Of a DNA stretch of 10,127 nucleotides, positions 1 to 6,028 are shown in pieces. The stretch comes from Prevotella sp. UBA1395 (GTDB lineage Bacteria; Bacteroidota; Bacteroidia; Bacteroidales; Bacteroidaceae), in contig DBQL01000046.1 in the NCBI GenBank assembly GCA_002305235.1, forward strand, positions 6,406-16,532. Reading direction: 5' to 3'. The translations under genes were made by a program, and so were the position numbers. Below the pieces are notes generated by a model. It was not told the DNA's origin. It saw nothing but the letters and a program-made list of their open reading frames with translations, and made no database searches. Positions within the stretch are counted from its first letter, which is position 1. Each line of letters begins with the position of its first letter.

Positions 1-1170
1 GTCATTGCTTGCGCACAGGGAGCATCGGAGACTAACATCTCGTTCGTGATCGAATCGCAGTATCTTCGCAAGTCACTCAACGTGCTTCACGACTCCTTCT
101 TCCTCTCCGAGTACAACGTTCTGAACCTTTTTATATGCGGTATCGGCACGGTGGGCGGCAAGCTCATCGAGCAAATACGTTCCCAATACGAACAACTCAA
201 GGAGCACTCTCGCCTGAAACTCAACGTGGTGGGCATCTCAAGTTCCAAGAATGCCATCTTCTCACGCGACGGCATAGACCTCGACAACTACAAGGAACTG
301 CTGAAAACATCGGAGAGCAGCTCGCCCGAGAAGCTACGCGACAGCATCTTGGAGATGAATATCTTCAACTCCGTGTTTGTCGATTGCACTGCCTCCAAAG
401 AGATCGCGGCCCTCTACCAGTCGTTCCTCAACAGCAATATCAGTGTCGTGGCGGCCAATAAGATTGCCGCAAGCTCCAAGTATGAGAACTACACCCGACT
501 GAAAGACACCGCTCTGCGCCGTGGCGTGAAATTCCTCTTCGAGACCAACGTGGGTGCCGGACTGCCCATCATCGGTACCATCAACGACCTGCGCAACTCC
601 GGAGACCGCATCCTGAAGATAGAGGCTGTACTGAGCGGGACACTCAATTTCATCTTCAATGAGATTTCGGCCGACGTGCCTTTCTCCGAAACCGTGCGCC
701 GTGCCAAGCAGCAAGGCTACTCCGAACCCGACCCACGCATCGACCTGAGCGGCATCGACGTGATTCGTAAACTCGTTATCCTCACTCGCGAGGCAGGCTA
801 CAAGGTGGAGCAAGACGACGTGGAGAAGTCGCTTTTCGTGCCCGAAGAGTATTTCAAGGGCACGGTAGACGACTTCTGGAGACGGTTGCCCGAGCTGGAT
901 GCCGACTTTGAGAACCATCGCAAACAACTCGAGGCCGACGGCAAGCGATGGCGGTTTGTCGCCACGATGGATGGCGGAAAGACCAATGTTGCATTGCGAG
1001 CCGTAGACCGCAACCATCCTTTCTACAACTTGGAAGGCAGCAACAACATCATCCTGCTGACCACCGAGCGTTACAAGGAGTATCCCATGCAGATACAAGG
1101 CTATGGCGCCGGAGCAAGCGTTACGGCCGCGGGAGTGTTTGCCAACATCATGAGCATCGCCAATATTTAA
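1..1170 (+). CDS. thrA: Bifunctional aspartate kinase/homoserine dehydrogenase, 3' part
   Basis: This is the C-terminal 389 codons of a ThrA-type fusion enzyme, cut by the left window edge; the frame is open from base 1. The first ~16 codons (VIACAQGASETNISFVIE) match the end of the regulatory ACT region that in ThrA joins aspartokinase to homoserine dehydrogenase, so the kinase half lies upstream. The dehydrogenase part shows a Rossmann GIGTVGG at codons 47-53 (about 139-159), FETNVGAGLPI (about 538-570), LSGTLNFI and the signature GYSEPDPRIDLSGIDV (715-762). It ends with GYGAGASVTAAGVFAN, as in E. coli ThrA. The dehydrogenase reduces aspartate semialdehyde to homoserine with NAD(P)H in the cytosol. 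The GTG at 46 is an internal valine codon and not a start. The gene leads an operon with the homoserine kinase candidate and thrC. Feedback control by threonine is known for the family and likely here, but the kinase and most of the ACT region are not visible. Confidence 0.95.
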   Translation, partial: VIACAQGASETNISFVIESQYLRKSLNVLHDSFFLSEYNVLNLFICGIGTVGGKLIEQIRSQYEQLKEHSRLKLNVVGISSSKNAIFSRDGIDLDNYKELLKTSESSSPEKLRDSILEMNIFNSVFVDCTASKEIAALYQSFLNSNISVVAANKIAASSKYENYTRLKDTALRRGVKFLFETNVGAGLPIIGTINDLRNSGDRILKIEAVLSGTLNFIFNEISADVPFSETVRRAKQQGYSEPDPRIDLSGIDVIRKLVILTREAGYKVEQDDVEKSLFVPEEYFKGTVDDFWRRLPELDADFENHRKQLEADGKRWRFVATMDGGKTNVALRAVDRNHPFYNLEGSNNIILLTTERYKEYPMQIQGYGAGASVTAAGVFANIMSIANI

Positions 1171-1177
1171 TGTATCA

Positions 1178-1202
1178 TCTCTCTCATGCATCTGCAGAGA
1201 GA
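1178..1202 (+). other. Short inverted repeat between thrA and the kinase gene
   Basis: TCTCTCT (1178-1184) and AGAGAGA (1196-1202) form a 7-bp perfect stem around an 11-nt loop. The hairpin starts 8 nt after the thrA stop and ends 16 nt before the next start. No T-run follows, so it is not an intrinsic terminator. It could be a processing or translation-tuning hairpin inside the operon transcript, or chance; the function is unknown. Confidence 0.3.
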
Positions 1203-1218
1203 CCAAAACCAAGCAACA

Positions 1219-2496
1219 ATGAAACACATTATTATATTAGGAGATGGCATGGCCGACCATGCCGTGAGTCGTCTCGATGGTAAGACGCTGTTGCAATATG
1301 CCGACACTCCCTATATGGACATGCTGGCACGCAAGGGCCGCTCGGGCATGCTGCAAACCATTCCCGACGGTTTTCATCCCGGTTCGGAGGTGGCCAATAC
1401 GGCCATTCTCGGCTACGACCTCAACCAAGTGTATGAGGGTCGCGGACCGTTGGAGGCCGCGAGCATCGGCTATGACATGCAACCGGGCGACTTGGCCATG
1501 CGTTGTAACTTCATCACTCTGCAAGACAACCGCATCATTACGCACAACGGCGGCAACCTCTCTACCGACAACGGCGACAAGCTCATCAGGTATCTCGATG
1601 AGCATCTCGGCAGTGAGCAGGTGAAATTCATTACCGGAATACAGTATCGTCACCTCTTGGTGATCCGCAATGGCAGTAAGCACGTGGACTGCGCACCACC
1701 TCACGACCACCCCAACGAGCCTTGGCAACCCCTCATGGTGAAGAGCGAGGCAGGGTGGGAAGACCGCCGGGAGCCTGTCATCGCGCCCGACGGACAGCCC
1801 ACCGGAGAGCAACGCATGACCGGTCGTGAAACCGCCGAGCTGCTGAACAACCTGATCCTGAAGTCGCAAGAACTGCTGGCTGCCCACCCTTTCAACGTTG
1901 AGAAAGTGGCACGGGGCGAGCGTCCGGCCAACAGCATTTGGCCGTGGGGAGGCGGCTATCGCCCCAACATGCAAACCCTGATGCGACTTTATCCGCAGAT
2001 GAAGAGCGGTTCGGTGATCTCTGCCGTAGACCTCATACGCGGCATCGGCCGTTATGCCGGTCTCGACATCATCAAGGTGCCGGGAGCCACGGGCTTGGCC
2101 GACACCAATTATGAGGGCAAGGCCGCCGCAGCCATAGAGGCATTGAAATATCAAGACTTTGTGTACCTGCACTTGGAGGCGAGCGATGAAGCCGGCCATG
2201 ACGGCGATTTGAAGCTTAAACTCCGTACCATCGAATACTTGGACCATCGCATTGTCGAGCCGATCTATAACGAAGTGAAGCAGTGGAACGAGCCGGTGTG
2301 CATCGCCATACTGCCCGACCACCCCACGCCGGTAGAGATCAGAACCCACGTGAGCGAGCCGGTGCCGTTCTTGTTTTGGCATCGGGGCATCACGCCCGAC
2401 AGCGTACAGTGTTACGATGAGGTATCGTGCGCAAAGGGCAGCTACGGACTGCTGCGCCTCAACCAATTCATGGAATCATTGATGCAAATAGACTGA
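1219..2496 (+). CDS. apgM: Cofactor-independent phosphoglycerate mutase family protein, probable homoserine kinase
   Basis: A 425-residue metalloenzyme of the alkaline-phosphatase superfamily, archaeal-type iPGM branch. N-terminal IIILGDGMADHA carries the metal-binding Asp9. GSEVANTAILGYD (55-67) aligns with the phosphoserine loop of iPGM, making Ser56 the candidate nucleophile, and is followed by YEGRGPLEAASIG. NSIWPWGGG (238-246), DEAGHDGD (323-330, metal ligands) and LPDHPTPVEIRTH (365-377, metal ligands) complete the site. Members of this subfamily are found beside thrA and thrC in Bacteroidetes that lack a GHMP-type ThrB, and are proposed, with genetic support in some bacteria, to phosphorylate homoserine. 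The position between thrA and thrC makes O-phosphohomoserine formation the likely role; phosphoglycerate mutase is the alternative. I chose the ATG at 1219 because MKHIIILGDG is the usual N-terminus; the in-frame ATG at 1186 would add 11 unconserved residues. There is no clear Shine-Dalgarno. The gap to thrC is 2 nt, implying coupled translation. Confidence 0.88.
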   Translation: MKHIIILGDGMADHAVSRLDGKTLLQYADTPYMDMLARKGRSGMLQTIPDGFHPGSEVANTAILGYDLNQVYEGRGPLEAASIGYDMQPGDLAMRCNFITLQDNRIITHNGGNLSTDNGDKLIRYLDEHLGSEQVKFITGIQYRHLLVIRNGSKHVDCAPPHDHPNEPWQPLMVKSEAGWEDRREPVIAPDGQPTGEQRMTGRETAELLNNLILKSQELLAAHPFNVEKVARGERPANSIWPWGGGYRPNMQTLMRLYPQMKSGSVISAVDLIRGIGRYAGLDIIKVPGATGLADTNYEGKAAAAIEALKYQDFVYLHLEASDEAGHDGDLKLKLRTIEYLDHRIVEPIYNEVKQWNEPVCIAILPDHPTPVEIRTHVSEPVPFLFWHRGITPDSVQCYDEVSCAKGSYGLLRLNQFMESLMQID

Positions 2497-2498
2497 TT

Positions 2499-3827
2499 AT
2501 GAAATACTATTCCACCAATCATCAGGCCGCCGACGCATCGCTGCGCGAGGCGGTAGAGCGCGGACTGGCTCCCGACCGCGGTTTATACATGCCGGAGCAC
2601 ATCACGAAGCTGCCACAAGACTTTTTCGACCATATCGACCGACTCTCGTTTCAGGAAATGGCCTTCGAGGTGGCCAAGGCTTTCTTTGGCACTGACGTCG
2701 ACGAGGCTTCGCTCAAGCACATCGTCTACGACACCTTGGCCTTTGAAACACCGGTTGTCAACGTGGCCCGCAACATCTACAGCTTGGAGCTGTTTCACGG
2801 TCCGACACTCGCCTTCAAGGACGTAGGTGCAAGGTTCATGGCCCGTTTGCTCCAGTATTTCATTCGCAAGGACAACCTGTCTGACGGGCAGGTCAATGTG
2901 CTCGTGGCCACCTCGGGCGACACCGGGTCGGCCGTGGCCAACGGATTCTTGGGCGTCGACGGCATCCACGTGTATGTGTTGTACCCCCAAGGCAAGGTGA
3001 GCCGCATACAGGAAAGCCAGTTTACCACCCTTGGCCGCAACATCACCGCCCTCGAAGTGGATGGTGTGTTCGACGATTGTCAGGCTCTTGTGAAGAATGC
3101 CTTTATGGATTCCGAGCTGAACGGGCATCTCACGCTCACCTCTGCCAACTCGATCAACGTGGCGAGATTTCTGCCACAGGCATTCTATTACTTCAACGCT
3201 TACGCCCAACTCAAGCGCGACGGCAAGCTCACCTTCGACACCTCGGGGCGCAGCAACATGGTGGTATGTGTGCCGAGCGGCAATTTCGGCAACATCACGG
3301 CCGGACTCTTTGCCACGCGTATGGGGCTGCCCATTAAACATTTCATCGCTGCCAACAACGCCAACGACATCTTCTTCAATTATCTGCAGACCGGAGAATA
3401 TCACCCCCAACCCAGCAAGCAGACCCTCGCCAATGCCATGGATGTGGGCGACCCGAGCAATTTTGCACGCATACTCGACCTGTATGGCAACAGCTGGGAG
3501 AATATCAGGCAAGACATCAGCGGTGCTACCTACCCCGATGAGCGCATCAGGCAGACCATGCAAGACTGTCATCGGGCCACGGGCTATGTGCTCGACCCAC
3601 ACGGTGCCTGTGGCTATCAAGCCCTGAAAGAACAACTGGCCGACGACGAGGTGGGCGTATTCTTGGAGACGGCACATCCTGCCAAGTTCAAAGAGAAGGT
3701 CGACGACATACTCGGTACCGACATCGACATCCCGCAGCGGCTGCAAGATTTCATGCGCGGCACGAAGCAAAGCGTCAAATTGTCCAATGACTTTGAGGCG
3801 TTCAAGAGATTTCTGATGACACAATGA
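2499..3827 (+). CDS. thrC: Threonine synthase
   Basis: A 442-residue PLP enzyme that converts O-phospho-L-homoserine to threonine and phosphate, the last step of the pathway begun by thrA. The N-terminus (MKYYSTNHQAADASLREAVERGLAPDRGLYMPE) is the usual threonine synthase N-terminal domain. LELFHGPTLAFKDVGARFMA (about 96-115) contains the PLP-binding lysine, Lys107. ATSGDTGSAVANGF (137-150) is the phosphate/PLP contact loop, and SANSINVARFLPQ and PSGNFGNITAG (259-269) are further family blocks. The length fits the class that includes E. coli ThrC. The start is the ATG at 2499, 2 nt after the previous stop; an in-frame ATG at 2427 lies inside the upstream gene and would add 24 unrelated residues. 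This is the last gene of the thr operon, followed by hairpins and a terminator. Confidence 0.96.
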   Translation: MKYYSTNHQAADASLREAVERGLAPDRGLYMPEHITKLPQDFFDHIDRLSFQEMAFEVAKAFFGTDVDEASLKHIVYDTLAFETPVVNVARNIYSLELFHGPTLAFKDVGARFMARLLQYFIRKDNLSDGQVNVLVATSGDTGSAVANGFLGVDGIHVYVLYPQGKVSRIQESQFTTLGRNITALEVDGVFDDCQALVKNAFMDSELNGHLTLTSANSINVARFLPQAFYYFNAYAQLKRDGKLTFDTSGRSNMVVCVPSGNFGNITAGLFATRMGLPIKHFIAANNANDIFFNYLQTGEYHPQPSKQTLANAMDVGDPSNFARILDLYGNSWENIRQDISGATYPDERIRQTMQDCHRATGYVLDPHGACGYQALKEQLADDEVGVFLETAHPAKFKEKVDDILGTDIDIPQRLQDFMRGTKQSVKLSNDFEAFKRFLMTQ

Positions 3828-3837
3828 GGGCGCCGAC

Positions 3838-3854
3838 GATGGCATCCCGCCATC
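3838..3854 (+). other. Small hairpin after thrC
   Basis: GATGGC (3838-3843) and GCCATC (3849-3854) pair perfectly around the 5-nt loop ATCCC, starting 11 nt past the thrC stop. No T-tract follows directly, so it is not a terminator by itself. It might protect the 3' end of the thr mRNA or simply be chance. Confidence 0.35.
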
Positions 3855-3873
3855 ATTCGCACACATAAATCTT

Positions 3874-3927
3874 TACATGCCATCTCCCCGGAAACATCTT
3901 CCGACGGAGATGGCATGTATGTTTTTT
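3874..3927 (+). terminator. Intrinsic terminator of the thr operon
   Basis: A 14-bp perfect stem (3874-3887 with 3906-3919; core ACATGCCATCTCC and its complement) is followed within 3 nt by six Ts (3922-3927). The stem interior continues as a second 5-bp stem, CGGAA (3889-3893) with TTCCG (3899-3903), around a 5-nt loop, separated by a small asymmetric bulge (C3888 against A3904-C3905). The run of Ts is only on the + strand side, so it should stop thr-operon transcription and insulate gcvT. It lies 47 nt after the thrC stop. Confidence 0.88.
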
Positions 3928-4015
3928 GAAAGACATGAACCAACCTCATACCACCGGAAAAACACCTTGCCAATACCATCCCCAAACACTCCCTGCAGCA
4001 CCGATGTCTCATTCG

Positions 4016-4106
4016 TTTGCGAAAGCTATCTAATCGTCTTGCGATTACTATCGAATCGCAGCGCGATTGCTATCGAATCGTCTCGCGATTAGATAGCTTT
4101 CGCAAA
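4016..4106. repeat. 91-nt compound palindrome made of four 22-nt units
   Basis: Two perfect 21-nt inverted arms (4016-4036 and 4086-4106, beginning TTTGCGAAAGC and ending GCTTTCGCAAA) flank a centre at 4061. On the same dyad lie two more paired blocks, 4042-4046 with 4076-4080 and 4054-4059 with 4063-4068, separated by symmetric unpaired stretches, so the strand can fold into one long hairpin. The same DNA also reads as four abutting 22-nt units at 4019-4040, 4041-4062, 4063-4084 and 4085-4106. Units 2 and 3 match at 18 of 22 positions and share the core CTATCGAATCG; units 1 and 3 also match at 18 of 22. Units 1 and 4 are inverted counterparts. There is no T-run on either side. It could be a REP-like dispersed element, a protein-binding array or a DNA-level cruciform. 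Confidence 0.85.
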
Positions 4107-4204
4107 GCCATTAAAACCAAACCAAACAAACTTTTGAATAAAACGTTACAACCATTTGGTTATAAATCAGTTATATCATCTGCTTAAAAAATACATCCTA
4201 TCCC
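4107..4204. other. AT-rich spacer, no gene seen
   Basis: This 98-nt stretch is clearly more AT-rich than the flanking genes. The only local structure noted is an inverted repeat AACCA-TT-TGGTT. I see no open frame, no convincing -7/-33 promoter pair and no known RNA motif here. Confidence 0.5.
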
Positions 4205-4345
4205 TTCTACCTTCATGAACGCATGCAGAAATCTCGTTTCCGGAGTATCGCACAGGCAATGCCGACAAGAACTTCTGCCCTCATTCGTAAAGGCTCATAC
4301 CCGTGCGGTAGAGATTCGTACGTTGGCCTAAAATGAGGTCTCGGA
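4205..4345. other. Structured intergenic segment, possible dispersed repeat or antisense small ORF
   Basis: This segment is less AT-rich than its flanks and holds possible nested pairings: CCTCATT (4279-4285) with AATGAGG (4332-4338), enclosing AGGC (4291-4294) with GCCT (4326-4329), and a local CCG-TG-CGG. A 64-codon minus-strand frame crosses it (4407 to 4213; N-terminus MDMFCQYYYM, ending RKRDFCMRS). The frame has no recognisable domain, is rich in Arg, Cys and Met, and has no evident Shine-Dalgarno. Its amino-acid text resembles short hypothetical ORFs that I associate with Prevotella-like intergenic repeats; that is memory-based inference. I list it as a non-coding or repeat-like segment and do not call a gene. 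Confidence 0.35.
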
Positions 4346-4351
4346 CATCGA

Positions 4352-4364
4352 TTCGTGACACGAA
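4352..4364. promoter_or_regulatory. 13-nt palindrome, candidate protein-binding site
   Basis: TTCGTG and CACGAA are perfect inverted arms around a single central base (A4358). The site is too tight for an RNA hairpin but has the shape of a dimer-binding operator. It lies about 140 nt upstream of the predicted gcv promoter box, far for a simple repressor site. The role is unproven. Confidence 0.25.
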
Positions 4365-4410
4365 CCTTGATCAACGACATGTAATAATATTGACAAAACA
4401 TATCCATCGC

Positions 4411-4430
4411 ATCTCACAGGAATGTGATAT
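4411..4430. promoter_or_regulatory. 20-nt imperfect palindrome upstream of the gcv promoter
   Basis: TCACA (4414-4418) and TGTGA (4423-4427) are inverted arms around GGAA, and the outer AT/AT pairs extend the symmetry to 4411-4430 with one mismatched pair. The site lies about 60 nt upstream of the -7 box of gcvT, a position suited to an activator. The arm order is opposite to the classic CRP half-site order (TGTGA...TCACA). It is a candidate operator only. Confidence 0.3.
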
Positions 4431-4489
4431 TTTATCGCCGTGCAACTCATTTTTTTTCATAAAACATACACGATTTCAAAAAAAAACAT

Positions 4490-4497
4490 TAAGTTTG
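4490..4497 (+). promoter_or_regulatory. Predicted -7 box of the gcv operon promoter
   Basis: TAAGTTTG matches the Bacteroidetes sigma-ABfr -7 consensus TAnnTTTG exactly. It lies 43 nt upstream of the gcvT ATG, predicting a start of transcription near 4503 and a leader of roughly 38 nt. No good -33 TTTG is found at the usual ~20-nt distance. Instead a nine-A run (4478-4486) stands 3 nt before the box, and an eight-T run (4450-4457) lies farther up; both may bend the DNA. The predicted leader is too short for a riboswitch. Confidence 0.55.
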
Positions 4498-4540
4498 CAA
4501 TGATTAGAAACACGTCTCATCAACATTACTACACTACACT

Positions 4541-5626
4541 ATGAACAAACGTACCTGTCTTTACGAGCGCCATGTGCAGCAGCACGCACTCATGCAACCA
4601 TTCGGAGGCTTCGACATGCCTATCCAATATACATCGATCATCGACGAGCACAATGCCGTGAGACAACATTGCGGCGTTTTCGACGTGTCTCACATGGGTG
4701 AGGTGGTGGTCTCGGGCAAGGACGCCGAACGCTTTGTAAACCATATTTTTACCAATGATGTGACCGGCGCTCCACTCTTCCAGATATACTATGGCATGAT
4801 GCTCTACCCCGACGGAGGCACCGTAGACGACCTGTTGGTCTATAAGATGGGTGAGCAAGAGTTTTTCATCGTCATCAACGCGGCCAATATCGACAAGGAC
4901 GTGGCATGGATCAACGAGCACGCCGAGGGCTTCGACGTGACCATAGACCATTGTTCTGACCATTACGCACAGTTGGCCGTGCAAGGCCCCGAGGCCGAGC
5001 AGGTGATGGAAGAAGTGTTGCGGCTGCCTTGCAGCGAACTGGTTTTCTATACGGCCAAGACCTTGGAGGTCAATGGCGAGAAGGTCATTGTGAGCCGCAC
5101 AGGATATACCGGCGAAGACGGTTTCGAGCTTTACGGCTCGAAAGCGTTCATTACCGACCGGTGGGATATGCTCATGGCGAGCGGCCGGGCGACACCCTGC
5201 GGACTGGGATGCCGCGACACGCTGCGCTTCGAAGTGGGACTTCCGCTCTATGGCGACGAGCTTTCCGAGAGCATCTCGCCCATCATGGCGGGCCTGAGTA
5301 TGTTTTGCAAGCTGGACAAGCCGGAGTTTATCGGTAAGGAAGCCCTGCTGAGACAGAAAGCCGAGGGGGTGACCCGACGCCTGCGCGGCATAGAAATCGA
5401 AGACCGTGCCGTGCCAAGACATGGCTACAAGGTGTTCAAAGACGGCCGTGAGGTGGGCGAAGTGACCACCGGCTACCGGCTCATCTCGGTAGACAAGAGT
5501 TGTGCCGTGGCCCTCGTGGATGCCTCCGTAGAGATGGGAGACAGGGTGGAAGTGCAGATCAGGAAGAAGACTTTTCCCGGCACGGTGGTCAAGAAGAAGT
5601 TTTACGAGAAACATTATAAGAAATAA
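4541..5626 (+). CDS. gcvT: Glycine cleavage system T protein (aminomethyltransferase)
   Basis: A 361-residue GcvT. It takes the aminomethyl group held on the lipoyl arm of GcvH, passes the methylene to tetrahydrofolate to give 5,10-methylene-THF, and releases ammonia. Visible family blocks are FGGFDMPIQY (21-30), GVFDVSHMGE (45-54), YYGMMLYPDGGTVDDLLVYK (83-102; the DDL at 96-98 holds the catalytic aspartate), AVQGPEA (146-152), SRTGYTGEDGFELY (185-198), and CGLGCRDTLRFEVGLPLYGDEL (220-241). A C-terminal barrel-like domain follows, with RRLRGIEIEDRAVPRHGYKV. The length is normal. The ATG at 4541 is the first start giving the usual N-terminus (LYERHVQQHALMQPFGGFDMP). No Shine-Dalgarno is present; an AC-rich leader precedes it, as is common in Bacteroidetes. 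It is the first gene of the gcv operon, and gcvH follows after 21 nt. Confidence 0.97.
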   Translation: MNKRTCLYERHVQQHALMQPFGGFDMPIQYTSIIDEHNAVRQHCGVFDVSHMGEVVVSGKDAERFVNHIFTNDVTGAPLFQIYYGMMLYPDGGTVDDLLVYKMGEQEFFIVINAANIDKDVAWINEHAEGFDVTIDHCSDHYAQLAVQGPEAEQVMEEVLRLPCSELVFYTAKTLEVNGEKVIVSRTGYTGEDGFELYGSKAFITDRWDMLMASGRATPCGLGCRDTLRFEVGLPLYGDELSESISPIMAGLSMFCKLDKPEFIGKEALLRQKAEGVTRRLRGIEIEDRAVPRHGYKVFKDGREVGEVTTGYRLISVDKSCAVALVDASVEMGDRVEVQIRKKTFPGTVVKKKFYEKHYKK

Positions 5627-5647
5627 ATCACAACTAAAAAATTGAAT

Positions 5648-6010
5648 ATGATGACCTACTTTAGTGAATCCCACGAATATGTTCGTGTAGAAGGCGAGTT
5701 CGGATACATCGGCATCACAGACTATGCCCAGAAAGAATTGGGCAACATTGTGTATGTGGATATGCCCGAGGTGGATGACGAAATAGAGGCCGGTGACGAC
5801 TTCGGGGCGGTGGAAAGCGTCAAGGCTGCCAGCGACCTCACGGCTCCGGTGAGCGGTGTCGTGGTCGAGGTGAACGATGCCTTGGAAGACCATCCCGAAC
5901 TGATCAATGAGGATGCCAATGCCAACTGGATCGTGAAGGTGAAACTCTCCGACCCCACCGAGTTAGAGGTGCTGATGAGCGAAGAGGCTTATCTGCAATC
6001 CATTCAATAA
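5648..6010 (+). CDS. gcvH: Glycine cleavage system H protein
   Basis: A 120-residue lipoyl carrier that shuttles the aminomethyl intermediate between the P, T and L proteins. The N-terminus SESHEYVRVEGEFGYIGITDYAQKELGNIVYVDMPEV is the usual H-protein start. FGAVESVKAASDLTAPVSGVV (52-72) holds the lipoyl attachment lysine, Lys59, on the expected hairpin turn. NDALEDHPELINEDANANWIVKVKL is the C-terminal family block; here Ala-Asn stands where many homologues have a Gly-Gly or Gly-Glu-Gly turn, a mild variation. The protein is strongly acidic, as H proteins are. Start choice: ATG codons lie at 5648 and 5651; I take the first, with one residue of doubt. An in-frame TTG at 5642 is less likely. gcvT ends 21 nt upstream and gcvPA begins 18 nt downstream. 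Confidence 0.96.
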   Translation: MMTYFSESHEYVRVEGEFGYIGITDYAQKELGNIVYVDMPEVDDEIEAGDDFGAVESVKAASDLTAPVSGVVVEVNDALEDHPELINEDANANWIVKVKLSDPTELEVLMSEEAYLQSIQ

Positions 6011-6028
6011 CAGAAGTTTAAGAAATAT

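Noticed and set aside
46..48. GTG start for a stand-alone homoserine dehydrogenase.
   Set aside because: The frame is open to base 1 and the upstream codons encode the conserved end of a ThrA ACT region, so this is the interior of a fusion protein.
1186..1218. Upstream ATG of the kinase gene.
   Set aside because: The 11 extra residues (MHLQRDQNQAT) are not family-like, and the ATG lies within the loop of a possible hairpin.
2427..2498. Upstream in-frame extension of thrC.
   Set aside because: It overlaps the conserved C-terminus of the kinase gene, and the added residues do not resemble threonine synthase. The ATG at 2499 gives the standard N-terminus and puts the PLP lysine at 107.
3877..4092. 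71-codon + strand frame in the gap after thrC.
   Set aside because: It starts inside the terminator stem and runs into the 91-nt palindrome. It has no family resemblance and low-complexity composition, so it is most likely spurious.
4016..4106. CRISPR array.
   Set aside because: The 22-nt units abut with no unique spacers, and the outer units are inverted copies of each other. There is no cas gene nearby.
4390..4395. TTGACA as a sigma-70 -35 box.
   Set aside because: No TATAAT-like box stands at 16-18 nt downstream, and Bacteroidetes promoters use the TTTG/TAnnTTTG type, which is present nearer the gene.
4107..4540. Glycine riboswitch upstream of gcvT.
   Set aside because: I see no tandem aptamer sequence blocks of that class, and the predicted transcription start leaves only about 38 nt of leader. 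A covariance-model scan would settle it.
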